Assembly (NCBI GenBank): GCA_014549065.1
Contig: JACDOX010000289.1
Location: 124,001 to 188,000 of the forward strand
Direction of reading: 5' to 3'
Length of the DNA stretch: 64,000 bases
From: Cardinalis cardinalis
Lineage: Eukaryota; Chordata; Aves; Passeriformes; Cardinalidae
Shown here: piece by piece, positions 1-13,500 of the stretch
Position numbering within the stretch: position 1 is the first letter of the stretch
How the letters are laid out: every line of letters begins with the position of its first letter
Notes under the pieces: model-generated
Database searches by the model: none
What the model saw: the letters and a program-made list of their open reading frames with translations, nothing else
Told to the model about the DNA's origin: nothing
Position numbers and translations under genes: made by a program

Positions 1-1400
1 GGGACTAAATATGTACTTGATAATAGTAATGCAACAAATCATTATAGGAACAGTCTCAGTTGGGACCTACCAAGTAGATTGGTANGCTATGGCTTGTGTG
101 TAATTTTACTCCAATTAGAAGTGAAAGCCTGCAGCTTGTTACCACTTATTTGTGGTAATTAGGAACAAGAATTTAAAATAAAATAAAAATCAGTTTAACA
201 TGTGATGTGAGGCAGGAATTTGCAAAGTAAAAATGGAATATTGATGTTTTCAAATTTACACAAGCATAACTTTTAGTATCCAGCACTTGACTGTGCGTCT
301 TACTAGGGGAAAAATCTACCTGAAGAGAGTACTACNGTTTGAATAAGCTATTAAAACTAAAACTTAGAGTTGATGCTGCCATCAGTGCCAGTTTTAAGAT
401 AATGATAGTGATTCTAAGAATCATATTTACAGCTGAACAGTATTATGAGGAAAGAAATAACCATGTGGTATTAAGGGAATTAAAGTACTTCAGAATACCT
501 TGTTTTGGCTTTACAAAGTAAAGCAGACCTGACTGCAGACATCTGTTTGAAAGCAGCTCTTTACTGTTAGGACTCCATAAATAAGTCAGTAGAAGATCTT
601 AAAATATTTTCTGAAAAAATCAACTGCCTCTGACTTTTTAAAGATGTGTCACCTTTAATTCAAAATTTTATTTTGTTTTGAGTATCCAGCATTATTTTTT
701 GCTTCNTATTTTGTATTCTGCTCTTGATTCCTCCAGCAAAACATATTAGTCTTCTCAAATTAATGTGGCTTTTGGTTTTGTTTTGTTGTTGTTTGTTTGG
801 TTTTTTGTTTGTTTGGTTTTGGTTTTGTTTGTTGTTGGGGTCTTTTTGTTTCTTTTTAATTTTAGGTAAAATTAGAATCTGTGCTCCCCCTTGTACAGAG
901 AAAGTTTTGATTAATTCTTTTGTGTGCTTAAATGTTTAGAATTTTTTTTTATATAATGTCCAGTAGTAGCGTTGTAAAATACTGACCCAGAAAGAGTACA
1001 GAGTGACTTTGCTGTCTTGCAGATTACTTCCTTATAAAATTCATCCCTTGTAGAAAGTGAAGCTAGTTAGACTAATGGTTTGGAAAAAAAAAAAGAATTG
1101 CATTTTCAACCGTGTAAGTTAAAAAAAGGTAGTATTTATCCCAGAGATGATCTTGTCTTTTGACAGTTCTGCTGCTTAATTGCACTGCCAGGCTTGTACA
1201 AAAAATTCAAGCATCTGGGAGTCTCTGAAATTGTTATTTTACTGAAGAAAACTATTATGCAAGACTATGATATGTGACAATTGTTAATAGCTATAGATAC
1301 TAACTTGCAGTGGATAATAACTATTACTGGAAAGTGAGATTATTATTGTTATTAATATTGCAAAATGAAATTAATTTTATGTAATTATTTGATAATCTAG
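1..1400. other. Partial CFAP46 intron
   Basis: AT-rich, with simple sequence at 770-860. No exon with paired splice sites in an open frame was found. Confidence 0.6.
770..860. repeat. T/G-rich simple sequence
   Basis: TTTTG/TTG-type low-complexity run in the first partial intron. An open frame across it encodes only Leu, Phe, Cys and Trp runs and is not a gene. Confidence 0.85.
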
Positions 1401-1517
1401 GTATCATTGTCAGCATCAGGGATTATTGCAAAAGCATTCTCAAAGACTTCACAACCTACTAGTCATCAGAAAGTGCAGTCAAAAACTCCTAAAAAAGACA
1501 AGAACAAAAAGAAACAA
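1401..1517 (+). CDS. CFAP46: CFAP46 exon (first in window)
   Basis: 39 codons between an AG acceptor and GTAAGA, phase 0 at both ends. The exon ends in a Lys-rich linker (KTPKKDKNKKKQ). Phase 0 at its start means the preceding exon, outside the window, ends on a whole codon. Confidence 0.8.
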
Positions 1518-4500
1518 GTAAGACCCGCTTCTATGTGGAATTAAAACAACCCTCTCTTTCTTAGAGATATTTCCCTGGGCTCATTTGGTGAATAGTTCAG
1601 ATGCTTTACTGTACCGACTCTCATAACATCGGAAGAATTTCTCTGTGAATCTGTGGATCGTTCCTTCACTCTTGATCACAGTCTTGAGAGATCATGAATT
1701 TGCAAATACTTTTTCTTTTGTTTGTTGCCTTGGTCAAGATGCTGCTGTTTTGTAAAACCCACAGTCTAGAGATCCAAAAACCACCCCAAATTTGACAAAA
1801 CTTCAAAGGACATTAAGCAAATGTGTTCATTTTTTAGCTGAATATTTAACACCAATAGGATTGTTAATTTGATCTCATAAGTGTTCTTGTTTTTATTATA
1901 GGTTGAAGTTTCTGTTTCAAAGGAAAAACCTAAAGGGAAAGAATCAGTTGATAACTTACCAGCAAATGTGGAAGAATGGGCCCAGTATGACTGTCCCAAT
2001 GAAATCAGAGATACTTTTAAACAGAAAACAAATGGTTATGGTATTCACTGGGATAATATCCCAAAACCTGTAAGTATAGTCCTCAAAAAACTAGAGCATT
2101 TACTATTTAGGAGTAAATCAGTACCAGAAAATGGTTTTATTTTAGTTTTTCTGTCTGTGTATTTTCAGAGAGTTGTCCCAAATACTTTTGTATTGTAGTA
2201 TTCATTAATACTTNGAGGTGTTAGCCTGTCCTCTGCATGCCGAAATGAAGCTAACTTAGAGAAGACATTTACCAGCTTTCTGAGTACCTTGCTGCTCTTT
2301 CAGCTAGAAAGTTTCTTTATGCCTTTTTTTCAGGTTTATTTTGGAACTGAAGGTGTAATCATNACTTTAAAATTTATTTTCTACAAAATTATGTTTATAC
2401 TGACTGAATTTTAAAAACTTTCTTTTCAGACTTGCACTTTGTATTTTATGGACCTTTTATCAAAAGAACTACAGAAAATTTTTTGCCCCCACTTGATTCT
2501 TCCAGTCTTTCAGCTAGCTGAAGTTATTGCTAGTGAAGTGCTGGAGTGTAGAAGTCTGTCTGATCTCTATCACCTTCGGTTTGTATCCTTTNTTTATTTT
2601 AAATAAAAGAGAAACTGAATGGAGTGGACCATCCATTAATATCTCACCAAATAGTAACAAGAATTTTTTGTGACTTACTGTTTTATATTTGTAATGGATT
2701 TTTATTTATTTTCCTTTCTTTTTTTAATGCATTTTAATAGAATTTTGGTGAATATGTTTGTGGAATCAAAGCCATTAAATTTATTTGTTACAAAAAATGA
2801 TCTCCCATGTGGAAAGCATATGAGATTATGAAGTCACACCACTTTCATGTGAAAAATTTTTGAAATGCCTTATAGTCATCTAACTGAAAAAAGCAAAGTC
2901 AAATTTCTGTGAAAGTCTTATCTATTAAGTATTCAAAAGGCAAACTCCCTATTTGCATCAAAAATAAATTCTCCACCATAAGGGCACAAAGAAGTTGCCC
3001 TGGTAAGTGCATTTTTAGAGAGATTTGTCTTTGTGACCAAAATGATGTTATTTTTTATGGATGATAACTCCTAAAAGTTGTGATTTAAAAATATTAATTA
3101 TGCATGCAGTTGAAATTCTTGCTGTTTTAGTTAAAGCATTTTATAATGCTTTTTTGGTAGGTATTAAATAATGTTTGCTTAATAAGTAATGGTCATAAGC
3201 AATAATTGTTTGCCTCTTTTCTGATGGTTTGTGAAATACCGTATAATGAATCTTTAAAATGCCTGAAATTGATCCCACTGAGCAGAGTAGATATTCATGT
3301 ATACAAATATACCTGTTTCTCTGCCAATTGATTACTGAGTTGCTTTCTTACAAGACTAAAAGGGACTTTCTGGTAAGAAATAATTTTCAGCCGAGATCTG
3401 CCAGACAGGTTTTTTTTTTCTTGATTCCTCAAGACTTGTGTTTATTTAATGGTATTTTATATGTATCTATGACCTGATGTCTNTATGATTAGACAGATGT
3501 GTAGGAATATATTACTCTTTAATCAGGACGGAAAAGTAGATTAGTACATACACATGGAGGGGCAGGGTGGAGGTGGTTGCATGCGATTGTGAAGCCATAG
3601 AAATATTTTCGTAGTTTTAGTACATAATTTTTGCCATTAAGCTGGAATGATACAGGTTTGATGGACTAAACTGGGCCTACTGGTGGATGTCTCATCCCTG
3701 GAAGTGTTCAAGGTCAGGTTGGATGCAAGGGCATCTTTCACAAAGATCATCTAAAGATAAGATGTCTTTAGAAGTTCCTTCCAGCCCAAACTATTCTTTC
3801 ATTTTGTGACCTCTGTCTATGGGTAATTTTTCCTGCTTTTATTTACAGTCTTTGTTATTGCCAGCATTAATCAAGACACGAGAAGGTAGGATTGACAAAT
3901 GGGGAATATATGCTATGTATATATAATGTGCTTATATGAAGCAACATATGAAGGATTCAGATTGTTTCTTAAACATTTCTTCTTTTTATTTGTAGAATTG
4001 CCCTGATATGCTCAGATTTAAAACTGAATGAGGCATCTGTGTATCATGAGAAAGCTGCTGGATACGTATACATTAGTGAATTAGAGCAAGCAATGTATGT
4101 ATTTTCACTGCTGAGGGGGTACTTATTTGGGACTGTTTTCCCTACAGTTAATGAGTGTTGTCGGGGGAAAACAGTGAAAGAAATTATCTNGGAACACACC
4201 TTTGGTATATTAGCTTTGCCCTAAAATTCTGTGCAAGTTTGGTTTGTGTTTATCTACAAAGTAGTATATGGTAAGGATTCCTAGCACACTAGTACTTTGT
4301 TATGAAATTCTTTTTCAAATATACTTGAGTTTACTTTTTTGTTCCTGTGATTTAGGTGTAGGCAAGAGATTGCACTGAAAAAAGAAAAAAATGTATGCAT
4401 GAAGACAGAAGAAAGAAAAGTACTATTTGAAAATGCTCAGCTTAATGGTAGTAGGAATGAGAATATCCTTACTTCAAGGGAAAAGGTTTTTATTTCTGCC

Positions 4501-7500
4501 TCAGTTTCTATACTAAGTTACTCTTTCCCTTTTTTAATGCACTTGCTAGTTTGTTTTTAGATAATACTTGAGAAATACATGAACACCAAAATAATTAAAA
4601 GTGCATGCTATCTAAATTCTGCTAGCAATCATCTGAAGCTGAGGTTTGCCTGGCATATTATTTATATCAAGGAAAAACAAGATTGGAATCTTTATTCATA
4701 CAAAGTAAAACTACTTTCCTACAAATGGGTTTGGGGACTAATGCAAATGGATTAAAAAGACTGAGAAGCAAAANAGATACTGTATTCACTCTTGGTCTTG
4801 TTTTTTTTCTTCTTTCTCCATTACATCAACATGTACTGTTTTGCTTCTGCTTACATGTTGTTTGGAGAGCATGCAAGTATTTCAGTTGTTTCCTGTCTCT
4901 TTTTTAAGAAGATAATTGCCTTACTGATTCTTTAACGCTTACCTTCACTTTGCTGTTTATTATGGCAATGCGGTCTGGATTGTCATCACACCATTTTGCT
5001 CTTTTTGTATATTTTTTCCATACTTGTGCATTGTTTTTCTAATTACTAATCCCTCTCAAGTCACCTCTTTTAGCTGTTGTAAATAGTATTCCTCTTTTAG
5101 TTTTAGTTATTACCAAAAGTCAACTTTGTGACAGCAGCATATCTGAAGTAATTAATCTGTCATCCAGTTAGTTTAAATAGTATCTACTTACTCGTTCAAT
5201 GCCTTTTGAGGATTGTAAAATCTAAATATCATAAACTACCTGTTCTTCTTGTAATATAATGTTAAATTTTGAAGTTAGAAAATGCAAATACAGCTGAGGT
5301 GTGGGATATCANAGTTAACAACTTGTATTCTGTCTGGGTTTTTTGACATTTATGAAGATGTAATACTTNAATTTTTTCAGGGTTTTGAGGTAAATGCAGT
5401 AACGGGAAAAGGACTGAGTGCNCTTTCTTTCCCTCGCTTGTGGATTGAAAAAGCTGAAGTACTAATTCAGCTAGGCTTGTATCAACCAGCAAGGCTTCTG
5501 CTTTCAGAGGCCCATGCTGCAACTCAGGTACAATACAAATTAAATAGAAAAAGAAACACTAATAACATGTGTAGGGAAAATGCAATTATTTGTCAGAATA
5601 ATAAAAATCAAACTGCAAAGCCAAGCCTTCTCCCACCACCCCAAACCAATTTCTTATTACATTTCAACATATATAATATGTACATTCAAATATATGGCAT
5701 TTCAGTCCNACTTTATGGGAGTTGTCTGAAGGTTATATAAATTTCTGACGTAGTGTCAGCCTCTCTGTCTGCTTTAGTAGTAGCCTTGGAAGATATGGGT
5801 ATATTTCAACCTTAATTCTTTAAATAGGTGGGGAAAGTTCAAGGTTTGTTCAGAAGAGAAAGAGAGCATTTAGTCCCATCCTCTCAATATTTTGATCATT
5901 TGAAAGTCTGATTATTTAATTTTGAGCTTCATTATGGATTTACTGCAATTTTTTNATAAAACTGAAATTATTTCCTAGAAATCTGGCAGATCTGAAATAA
6001 GTGTCCATATGTTCTACCTAGCAGATTCGCATCATCTCATTATTATGAGGGATTATACATTACAGATATTTTCCCTATATCTAACATTTTCCACTTTAGC
6101 CCTGTGCTTCATTATAAAAGTTTTTGAAATATAATAATTGCAGTAAAACATTTACTTAAAGAAAGTGTAATTGATATCCTGTTATTTTGTGTAATATTTT
6201 TTCTCCTGTAAGAAAACACAGCCTATGTAAATTTAGTACAATCATGAATACTTTGAACAATAATACATGAATGATATTCATGAATAATACATGCCCCTTT
6301 ATAAAGCATTAATTAAGGATTGTATATTGAGGAAAGTTCAAAATACATTAGGGAGGACAGTAATTTTAATTAGGTAATTCGTCAATAGAATCCTGTATGT
6401 CTCTATGTGCTAGTATACAAATATTATACAATATTCGTTCCTTATACAGGACTAGTTATATAGCTTATAACTACTGTAAAGCAACATTGTGAATTTGCTG
6501 GATCTCTAGTGTATCTGTGCTGTTGACAGAAAAAATCTTTTGTCATCACNTTTCTTCATCAGACACTGACAAACACTAGCAGATACATACACACTAAATA
6601 ATAGCAGAAAAATAGTTTATTTGACTGGTGAAATAGAAGGTATGGGAATATAAAGAAATATGAAGTGGATGTACCATAAGGAATNACTAAGAAATTCAGC
6701 AGATACTTGGGGAAATAGCGTTCGCTTTTTATTTCTTTAAGGTTAATATAAAATATGGACAGACAAAAATATGAGTAGCAGTAGTGGGTTTTTAGTGTAT
6801 AGAACACATCTCTCTCTTTCTAGGAACTGAGGGCCCTATCTGATATATCAAAGTGCTTGTACTTACTTGCTGTGCTGGCTAACCTGGAAAGAAACCACAG
6901 GCAAGCTAAAGCACTCCTTGAGAAAGCACAGCTTCTGGGAGGAGATGAACAGTTTTGGTATAACAGCACCCTTAGTCTAACAGAAGCAATTCTAGAGGAA
7001 GAGGGGGAAGGAAAACAGAGCATGGTAAGGAAATTTTTTGGGTTTGGAGATTGTGGTTTGGAGTTTTTTTCATCAATGCTCTCTCTCAGTGAAATGTTAC
7101 AGCCTTTCCATTTCAATAAAAGCAAAATTAGGTGTTAGATGTAGTTAAATGTAGTTGTTTTCTCTGAGCATTTAACAGACACTAATTACAGGTTCCAAAC
7201 AGATGCAGGACACTCAGAATGAGATTCTACCCACAGAAGTTTAGGATGTTTTTATGATAAGCTGTATGTTCTCCTATTGGAGTAAAACCAGTTATAATCT
7301 AATATGTATGACTAAACCTCCAGAGATCTGATTCTCTTAACTGGAATTCTTTTGTATTCAGACAGTTCTATTAACACTGGGGTATTTATTTTTTGTATTC
7401 GATAAAAATCAAACTATTCAGTATAATTTCCTATTATGCTTTTCCTTCCCAAGTGTTTAAAATAATTTTACAAATATTATTTCTAGATTCTGGAAGATAC

Positions 7501-10500
7501 TTCTGTAACACTTTTTTTTTTTACGAAAGCCCTATAACATCAAAATATCCATTTACTGTTAAACCCTTAAATTTCATGAGTTTCAGCATAAATAAAGTCT
7601 TATGTCTGTGATGATCTAACCTGTCTTGATAAATTGTTCAAGGCTGTGTCATATAGAGGGATTACTTTGATTTTGACTAAACTCCTATTTATTGTCTTTT
7701 GCTATGTACCTCTAAGATGANTCTGGCTCCATCTTCTCCCCTTGTATGTATGTGCACCATTCATGTAATCATCAAAGTATCTATGTATGATCATAACACA
7801 GAGAGGAGGACAGAGTCTTAAGCTGTGCCAAGGGCAATATAGGCTGGATATTAGGAAAAGGTTTTTTATGGAAAGAGTGATCAAGTACTCAAACGGTCTG
7901 CCCAGGGACATGGTGGAGTCACCATCCCTAGATGTGTTTAACAAAACCTGGATGTGGCTCTTGGTGCTATGGTTTAGTTGAGGTGTTNGGGCTGGGTTGG
8001 ACTTGATGATCTTGAAGGTCTCTTCCAACCCCATGAGTCTGTGATTCTGTAACTCAAACTTTCTAGACTTATTTACAGTTATCAAGAGCCAGCCATCTTC
8101 AGGATAACTAACATGTTGTGTACGAAATTTAAGCTTTCTAAATTAATGTTTATTATTATCTGTAGACACTTAAAATAGAATTACAAAAATTCTGGTGTTA
8201 CCTGCAGGCTTGTGAGATATTGGAACATACTGTAAGTGTGCTTCAGTCTACTTTATTGAAGAGACCTGGCAGGCAATCAGAATTGGGTTTTATGATTGCA
8301 TCACTNGAAGCCAGGTAAGCTGTATTTTCTCTAAAATAAGCCCAGCTTTTAAAATGCAGCTACACTGTAAATATATGTACTTTTTACAATACTGTCTTAT
8401 TTTTGTATGGCAAATTCTGTGAATTCTCAAATATTTTTGTTCTAAGTAGTTTATGTGGTGGTTTGGTTTTTTNAAGTTTAAATTTCTTTCCAAATTTCTG
8501 TATTTCCTTCTCAAATGCTTGCATGTAGCCCCACTACCTGTTATGTTGGTAAACTAGACACCACAACCTATTGTGCATAGCTTGCTGTGCAGGTTACCTA
8601 AAAGTGCAATGTATATTTGCCTGTGCTGAGGTACCTGTTTGAACACTCCCACAACACTACTGCAGTCTACAGTATTGACTTCTGTTCTCAACATGAACCA
8701 AGAAGCCTGTTCTTGGTGAAACTAAACAATGATTTCAGTTCTACTGAAATACAAGCACAGAGACCTTAAAATGTGTTGGTGAAGGGAGAGAAGTGTACAA
8801 CACTTCTTACACTCCTGTCTTTCCATAGATGGGAAGCTTTTCTAGAAAAGGAAGACTGTTATCAGTCTTCGCAGTTCATCTGTTCTTAGAAGACAGATTA
8901 GGAGTAAGATGGAATAATTAAATACATGGAACAAGTGATACCTCTTCTCTAATCTCAAAATATAATATTTGGATTTTTTCAGAATTAGTATAATTTGTAA
9001 AACACACAGCTGTGGTACTTTTTGTAGACTTAGAATTTAAAGGAAGGCAGAGAGAAATGTGTTTGTTCTCAAAAAACCTGTGCTTTCTGATTGCTATCTT
9101 GTATTTCATTTTTCTTTCCAGAAAAACACTTATTCAGATACATTTTGCCCAGGATCATATGACAATTGATGCCAATTCTGCTCAGTTGCCGCACATTCTA
9201 GAGGAATCCTACAATAAATTAGTTCAAGTTGAGAAGGACTTTCTTCATCATGGGCATAAAAACTACAGTGCTGAAATACTGCTGGAATGTGCTAATATTT
9301 GTAGGTAGGAATATACCTCTACTGAAAAAATTTATTTAGGTTAAACTAGTCCATGAAGTGTCTTTTTTACTTTTTATAGTCTAATTAAGATGGAAAAGAG
9401 CAGATAACATAGTTAGATTTTGTATATTGGTGCTAGATGTCTGTTTGCATTCCTCATGTGTTCTGTATTCAGAAACATACTGTAAAATCAAAAATTGTTT
9501 ACCCTGAAAGCAGAGTTCTCTTTTGTTTTCTTTTGAGATCAAAACAAAGTGTTTGGGTCTCTTAAGTCAGATTTTTGACTTCCCATTTGTAGACATATTT
9601 TAGCAGCCACACCAATCATTCTCTAGTATTTACAAGCTTTTGCAATTCTTACTGTTGAAATGTTTGTCCTGGATTGCGAAGCAAATTGTGTTCTATTTGC
9701 CCTCTGTATGGCNGCTGTCTTCTGTCAAGTGGGCAGTTTTCCTTATCTCTTCCACACCCACTCCTCCCTCTGGGGAGATATCTGCTGATAACAGCTATTC
9801 AATGTCACTGCATGGCTGATAAGAATTACAGCATTCTATTGGGAGATGTGAGCCCAGAGGGAGGAGCCAAGCGTTCCTACCTGGATATAAACTTAAGATT
9901 CTGGAACACCAGCACAGCTTCCCCACTGGATTTCCCAGGGGAACAGCAGCTGCCTCTTCCCCTGGATCTTCAGAGGAAGAGACTGCACCTTTCTCCAGGA
10001 TCCTTGCTCCAGCAGAGCCACCCCTGACACTGCAGGAGGGTTGAGCCACAATTCCAGTGGGACTGCTGCCAGCACCCTGACCCACAGGGTGTCAGGCTGG
10101 GTTCTGACTCTGGCAGTGCTGTTCTAGTGGGCCGCATTGTTTATTTTATCCTTTTATTTTCTTCCCTATTAAAGAACTGTTATTCCTGCTCCCATATTTC
10201 TTGCCCGAGAGCCCCTTAATTTAAAATTTATAGCAATTCGGAGAGAGGGGGTTTACATTTTCCATTTCAGGGNAGGCTCCTGCCTTCCTTAGCAGACACC
10301 TGTCTTTCCAAACCAAGTCAATGTTTTTCTAGAAACTGCTGCAATAGTAAAAGTGCATAACGTGTTATGCTGGAATCCCAGCTGTTTGCAAGGCACCCCT
10401 TAAAACAACTGAGGTATGTTTTGTACCTGATATACTGCCATTGTGTTCCTGCTAAAAACACACTCTAGAATATGATCTGCCTTTCTTCTCTTTGAGTCTT

Positions 10501-13500
10501 GACATCTTTTTGCATTGCAGCCATACAGTTCTAAGAGTAAGACCTTGGAAAAATAACTTGTAAAGGTTCACTTATCCTATTTGTACATTTCAAAAACACA
10601 CATACAGACTTAATATTTTTTAATCTATAATTAAACTATTTGATCCATTAATTAATAGATTCATTATTTTATTACATATGTTCAACAGTTCTGTTACTGT
10701 AAAAATAAGCACTTTCTCATATTAATTCTTTTGAGTTTATGGTGTTGTTTTGTTTTTTTTTTCAGGATGACTGCCAAGCAGGAAAGGAACAAAAGAAACA
10801 AACACAGTCACTATTTAGATGCTTACAGTTTAGCTCAGAGAGCAGTGTCTGAAACAGAAGAAGTATTTCATAACGTTTGTAGTTTATTTGCGTTTAATGA
10901 GGTATTGACTTTTTTTTCCTTAATAGTGGAAAGGAAACTTAGTTTAATTGTAATATTCACTCATTCTCGGATAATCTNATTTGGGGCTTCCAAGATTTAT
11001 CTTCTTGTAATGATAAACATTCTTTGTATATAGAAGGAAAAATTGCATGCCAAAAGAATTTGCATTTGAAAAAGGTATGAAGAGAGGATTTGTTTGGTCT
11101 TTGTCAAGTTTATTTAATTCTAGCATTTCTCTATGTCATGGTTTGACACTGGCACAATGCCAGTGCCTCCATGAAGATACTCTCTTTCTGGTGTCTGCTC
11201 TGAGATGTGACCAGGAATAAGCAAAGCAGGCTCTCACTTAGTAACAAAGAAAACTTTATTAACTACACTACAAGGAGAAAAAAAAAGAAACTACAAGAAA
11301 AAAAACACACAAGGAAAATGAAAACTGCACAGAAGCATTTTCCTCCTTCTCCTCAAATTTCTAATACAATACCTCTTCTAAAACACTAACTCTCGATCTT
11401 GCANTGCTTTTCAGAATACTCAATCTACAGTCTATCAAGAAGAGAAGGAGTCCTTCTTTGTGCTATGGTAACTTTTTCTTTTCATGTTCAGTGCTCTCAC
11501 TACTGAACACAGACTAGGGCTGCTTCCAGGGTCGTCTTTTAAGGGTGCCTTGTCCCGTTCTAAAAAGAGCACAGTCTCACCTTTGGGACGCCTGTCCCCC
11601 CCATATTTTTCACCCCCTGGGGCCGAGGGGTCTCAACACTTCAACACTGAAACTCTCTTAGCTCTGAGCCACTGCTCCCCCTGGATGCAGTCTCTGTGTC
11701 TCAAAGAACATGGCTCTGTCCATGGCTACACAAAAGAGTCCAGCAAAAAATGCTACTCTATCTTCTCTATTCTTCCAACATTTCTCTCTCTCCTTCTGGC
11801 ACAGGCCTTCATCTCACTTACTCAATTCCTTCTTCATCTTCTGCTCCATTGCAGGAAAGGTCAGTGTTCTGCAGAATTTTCATTGTCCACAAAAGGGTTA
11901 AAACTCGGGCTCTGCCTGCCCGGAGAGACTCCCACAAGCAGCCGGACACTTTCTCTCTGCATCTTTCCCCCCCTTCTTCTCAGCCGTGCTGCTCCACGTT
12001 ATCAAGTTTCAACGTAACACAGTCACAAGCACAGGCTGTACTCTCTCTCTCTCTCTCCTGGGGGGGCTGCCCGATGCCTCTGATGCTTCTCCCACCCTTC
12101 CATGCCGGGGCCTCTTCACCTCCTATCTCTATCTAAAGCCCCGGCCTACCTCACTGGGCCTCGTGGCTTCCCCTCCCGCGCCCAGCACCAGCAGCTGGAC
12201 GGGAGAGAGATCNGAACATTTTCCCCACCAGAACCCAAGAAGAGTTCCCAGGGGGAGAGCCCTGCTTTAACCCTGTGTTCTCAGAAGTAGATCCAGTGTC
12301 TCAGTAGCCAGATAAGTTGCCAATATTAAAATCTGAACATTCATTGGCTTGACCACAGGATCCTAGAAATCCTGTTNCCTGTCAAACCACTACACTCTAA
12401 TAGCTACAAAAGAAAAAAGTATAAATTTGGAGATATTTTTAATTCACTAAATACCTTGAAAGTTTAAAATTCCTCAAAATGTGTTTCTTGTCAGGAAAAC
12501 AAAAAAATCCTCACAAAACATTATAAATAAAGAATGTCTGTCTTCAAAATAGTGTATTTTGCGTAATGAGTCTGCAGCCTACTTTGCTANTGTGTATGTA
12601 GCATTATTAGATATTACATATTTGTACCAGGTATATAAAACATGAAAAACAAAAACCCAGCTGCTCTTTGAGCTACTTTGGTTGCCTTGTAATATATTTG
12701 ACATCATTGAAATTTTTGTTTTAAATTACTTAAATATCTTCATTGCAACATTTCTGCTCTATCAAGGTGGCAATGCTAAAATGTTTGTTTCTGTGGTTAA
12801 AATAAATACAATATTCTAACTTCTTATGAGATTAATTTGCAAAAATATTTGAAATTTAAGTTGTATTTTCGTTTGTATTTCAGAGTAAAAATGTTAGTAT
12901 CCCATTAATGAGACAACTAGCCCTTAGAAAAATAAATCTTGTGGAAATTCTTTTGGATATTTTTCATCTCGTCATTACTGAGAAAAAGTTTAAAAATCTG
13001 GGAGAAGAATCATTTCATGAATTTATGGAGGAAATCGTCATTGAAGATGATGCAATAGAACAGGTAATACNAAATGTTTAGTCCTATGATTTGCATAAAA
13101 GGTATAACAAGGTTTTCCATAGCACAANTTCTTCCACTACTGAAGAAGTGGGTTCCCAGAGCAGTCATGTAGTTTTGTAGCAATGGAGGTTGAAGTGTGT
13201 GGTTTTGGTCTTGGGGATGTTTTGCTGGCCTCCATGCCGTTATCCCACGTTTTCCTTGGCACTGGTTGAACTTTGATTATGGATGTCACATTGAACTTTT
13301 TTTTCTTAATCAGTTGTTAATGAATTTGTACATCTATTAAAGACAGCTCATTTGTAGTTGAAAGTATAATCACATTTAACATATGAATTTGTATGTGAAT
13401 ACATATGTGTTGCATTTTTTTAAAATGCATTATTCTGTCTGTGTGGGGATATATGAGCAAATAAATATAAATATGCATTTTACCAGGATTGGAAGTATAT

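Noticed and set aside
1167..1290. Open frame after TTTTGACAG that might be an extra CFAP46 exon
   Set aside because: No usable donor before its stop, the peptide does not resemble the protein, and phase with the 1401 exon cannot be met.
6820..7125. 101-codon frame on the - strand
   Set aside because: Antisense shadow of the CFAP46 exon at 6824-7024.
9674..10085. Open frames of about 100 codons on both strands
   Set aside because: Lie inside the 656-bp LTR and resemble no protein.
11484..12290. Several open frames up to 177 codons
   Set aside because: All lie inside the 1261-bp solo LTR; low-complexity Ser/Leu/Pro content from a C/T-rich strand.
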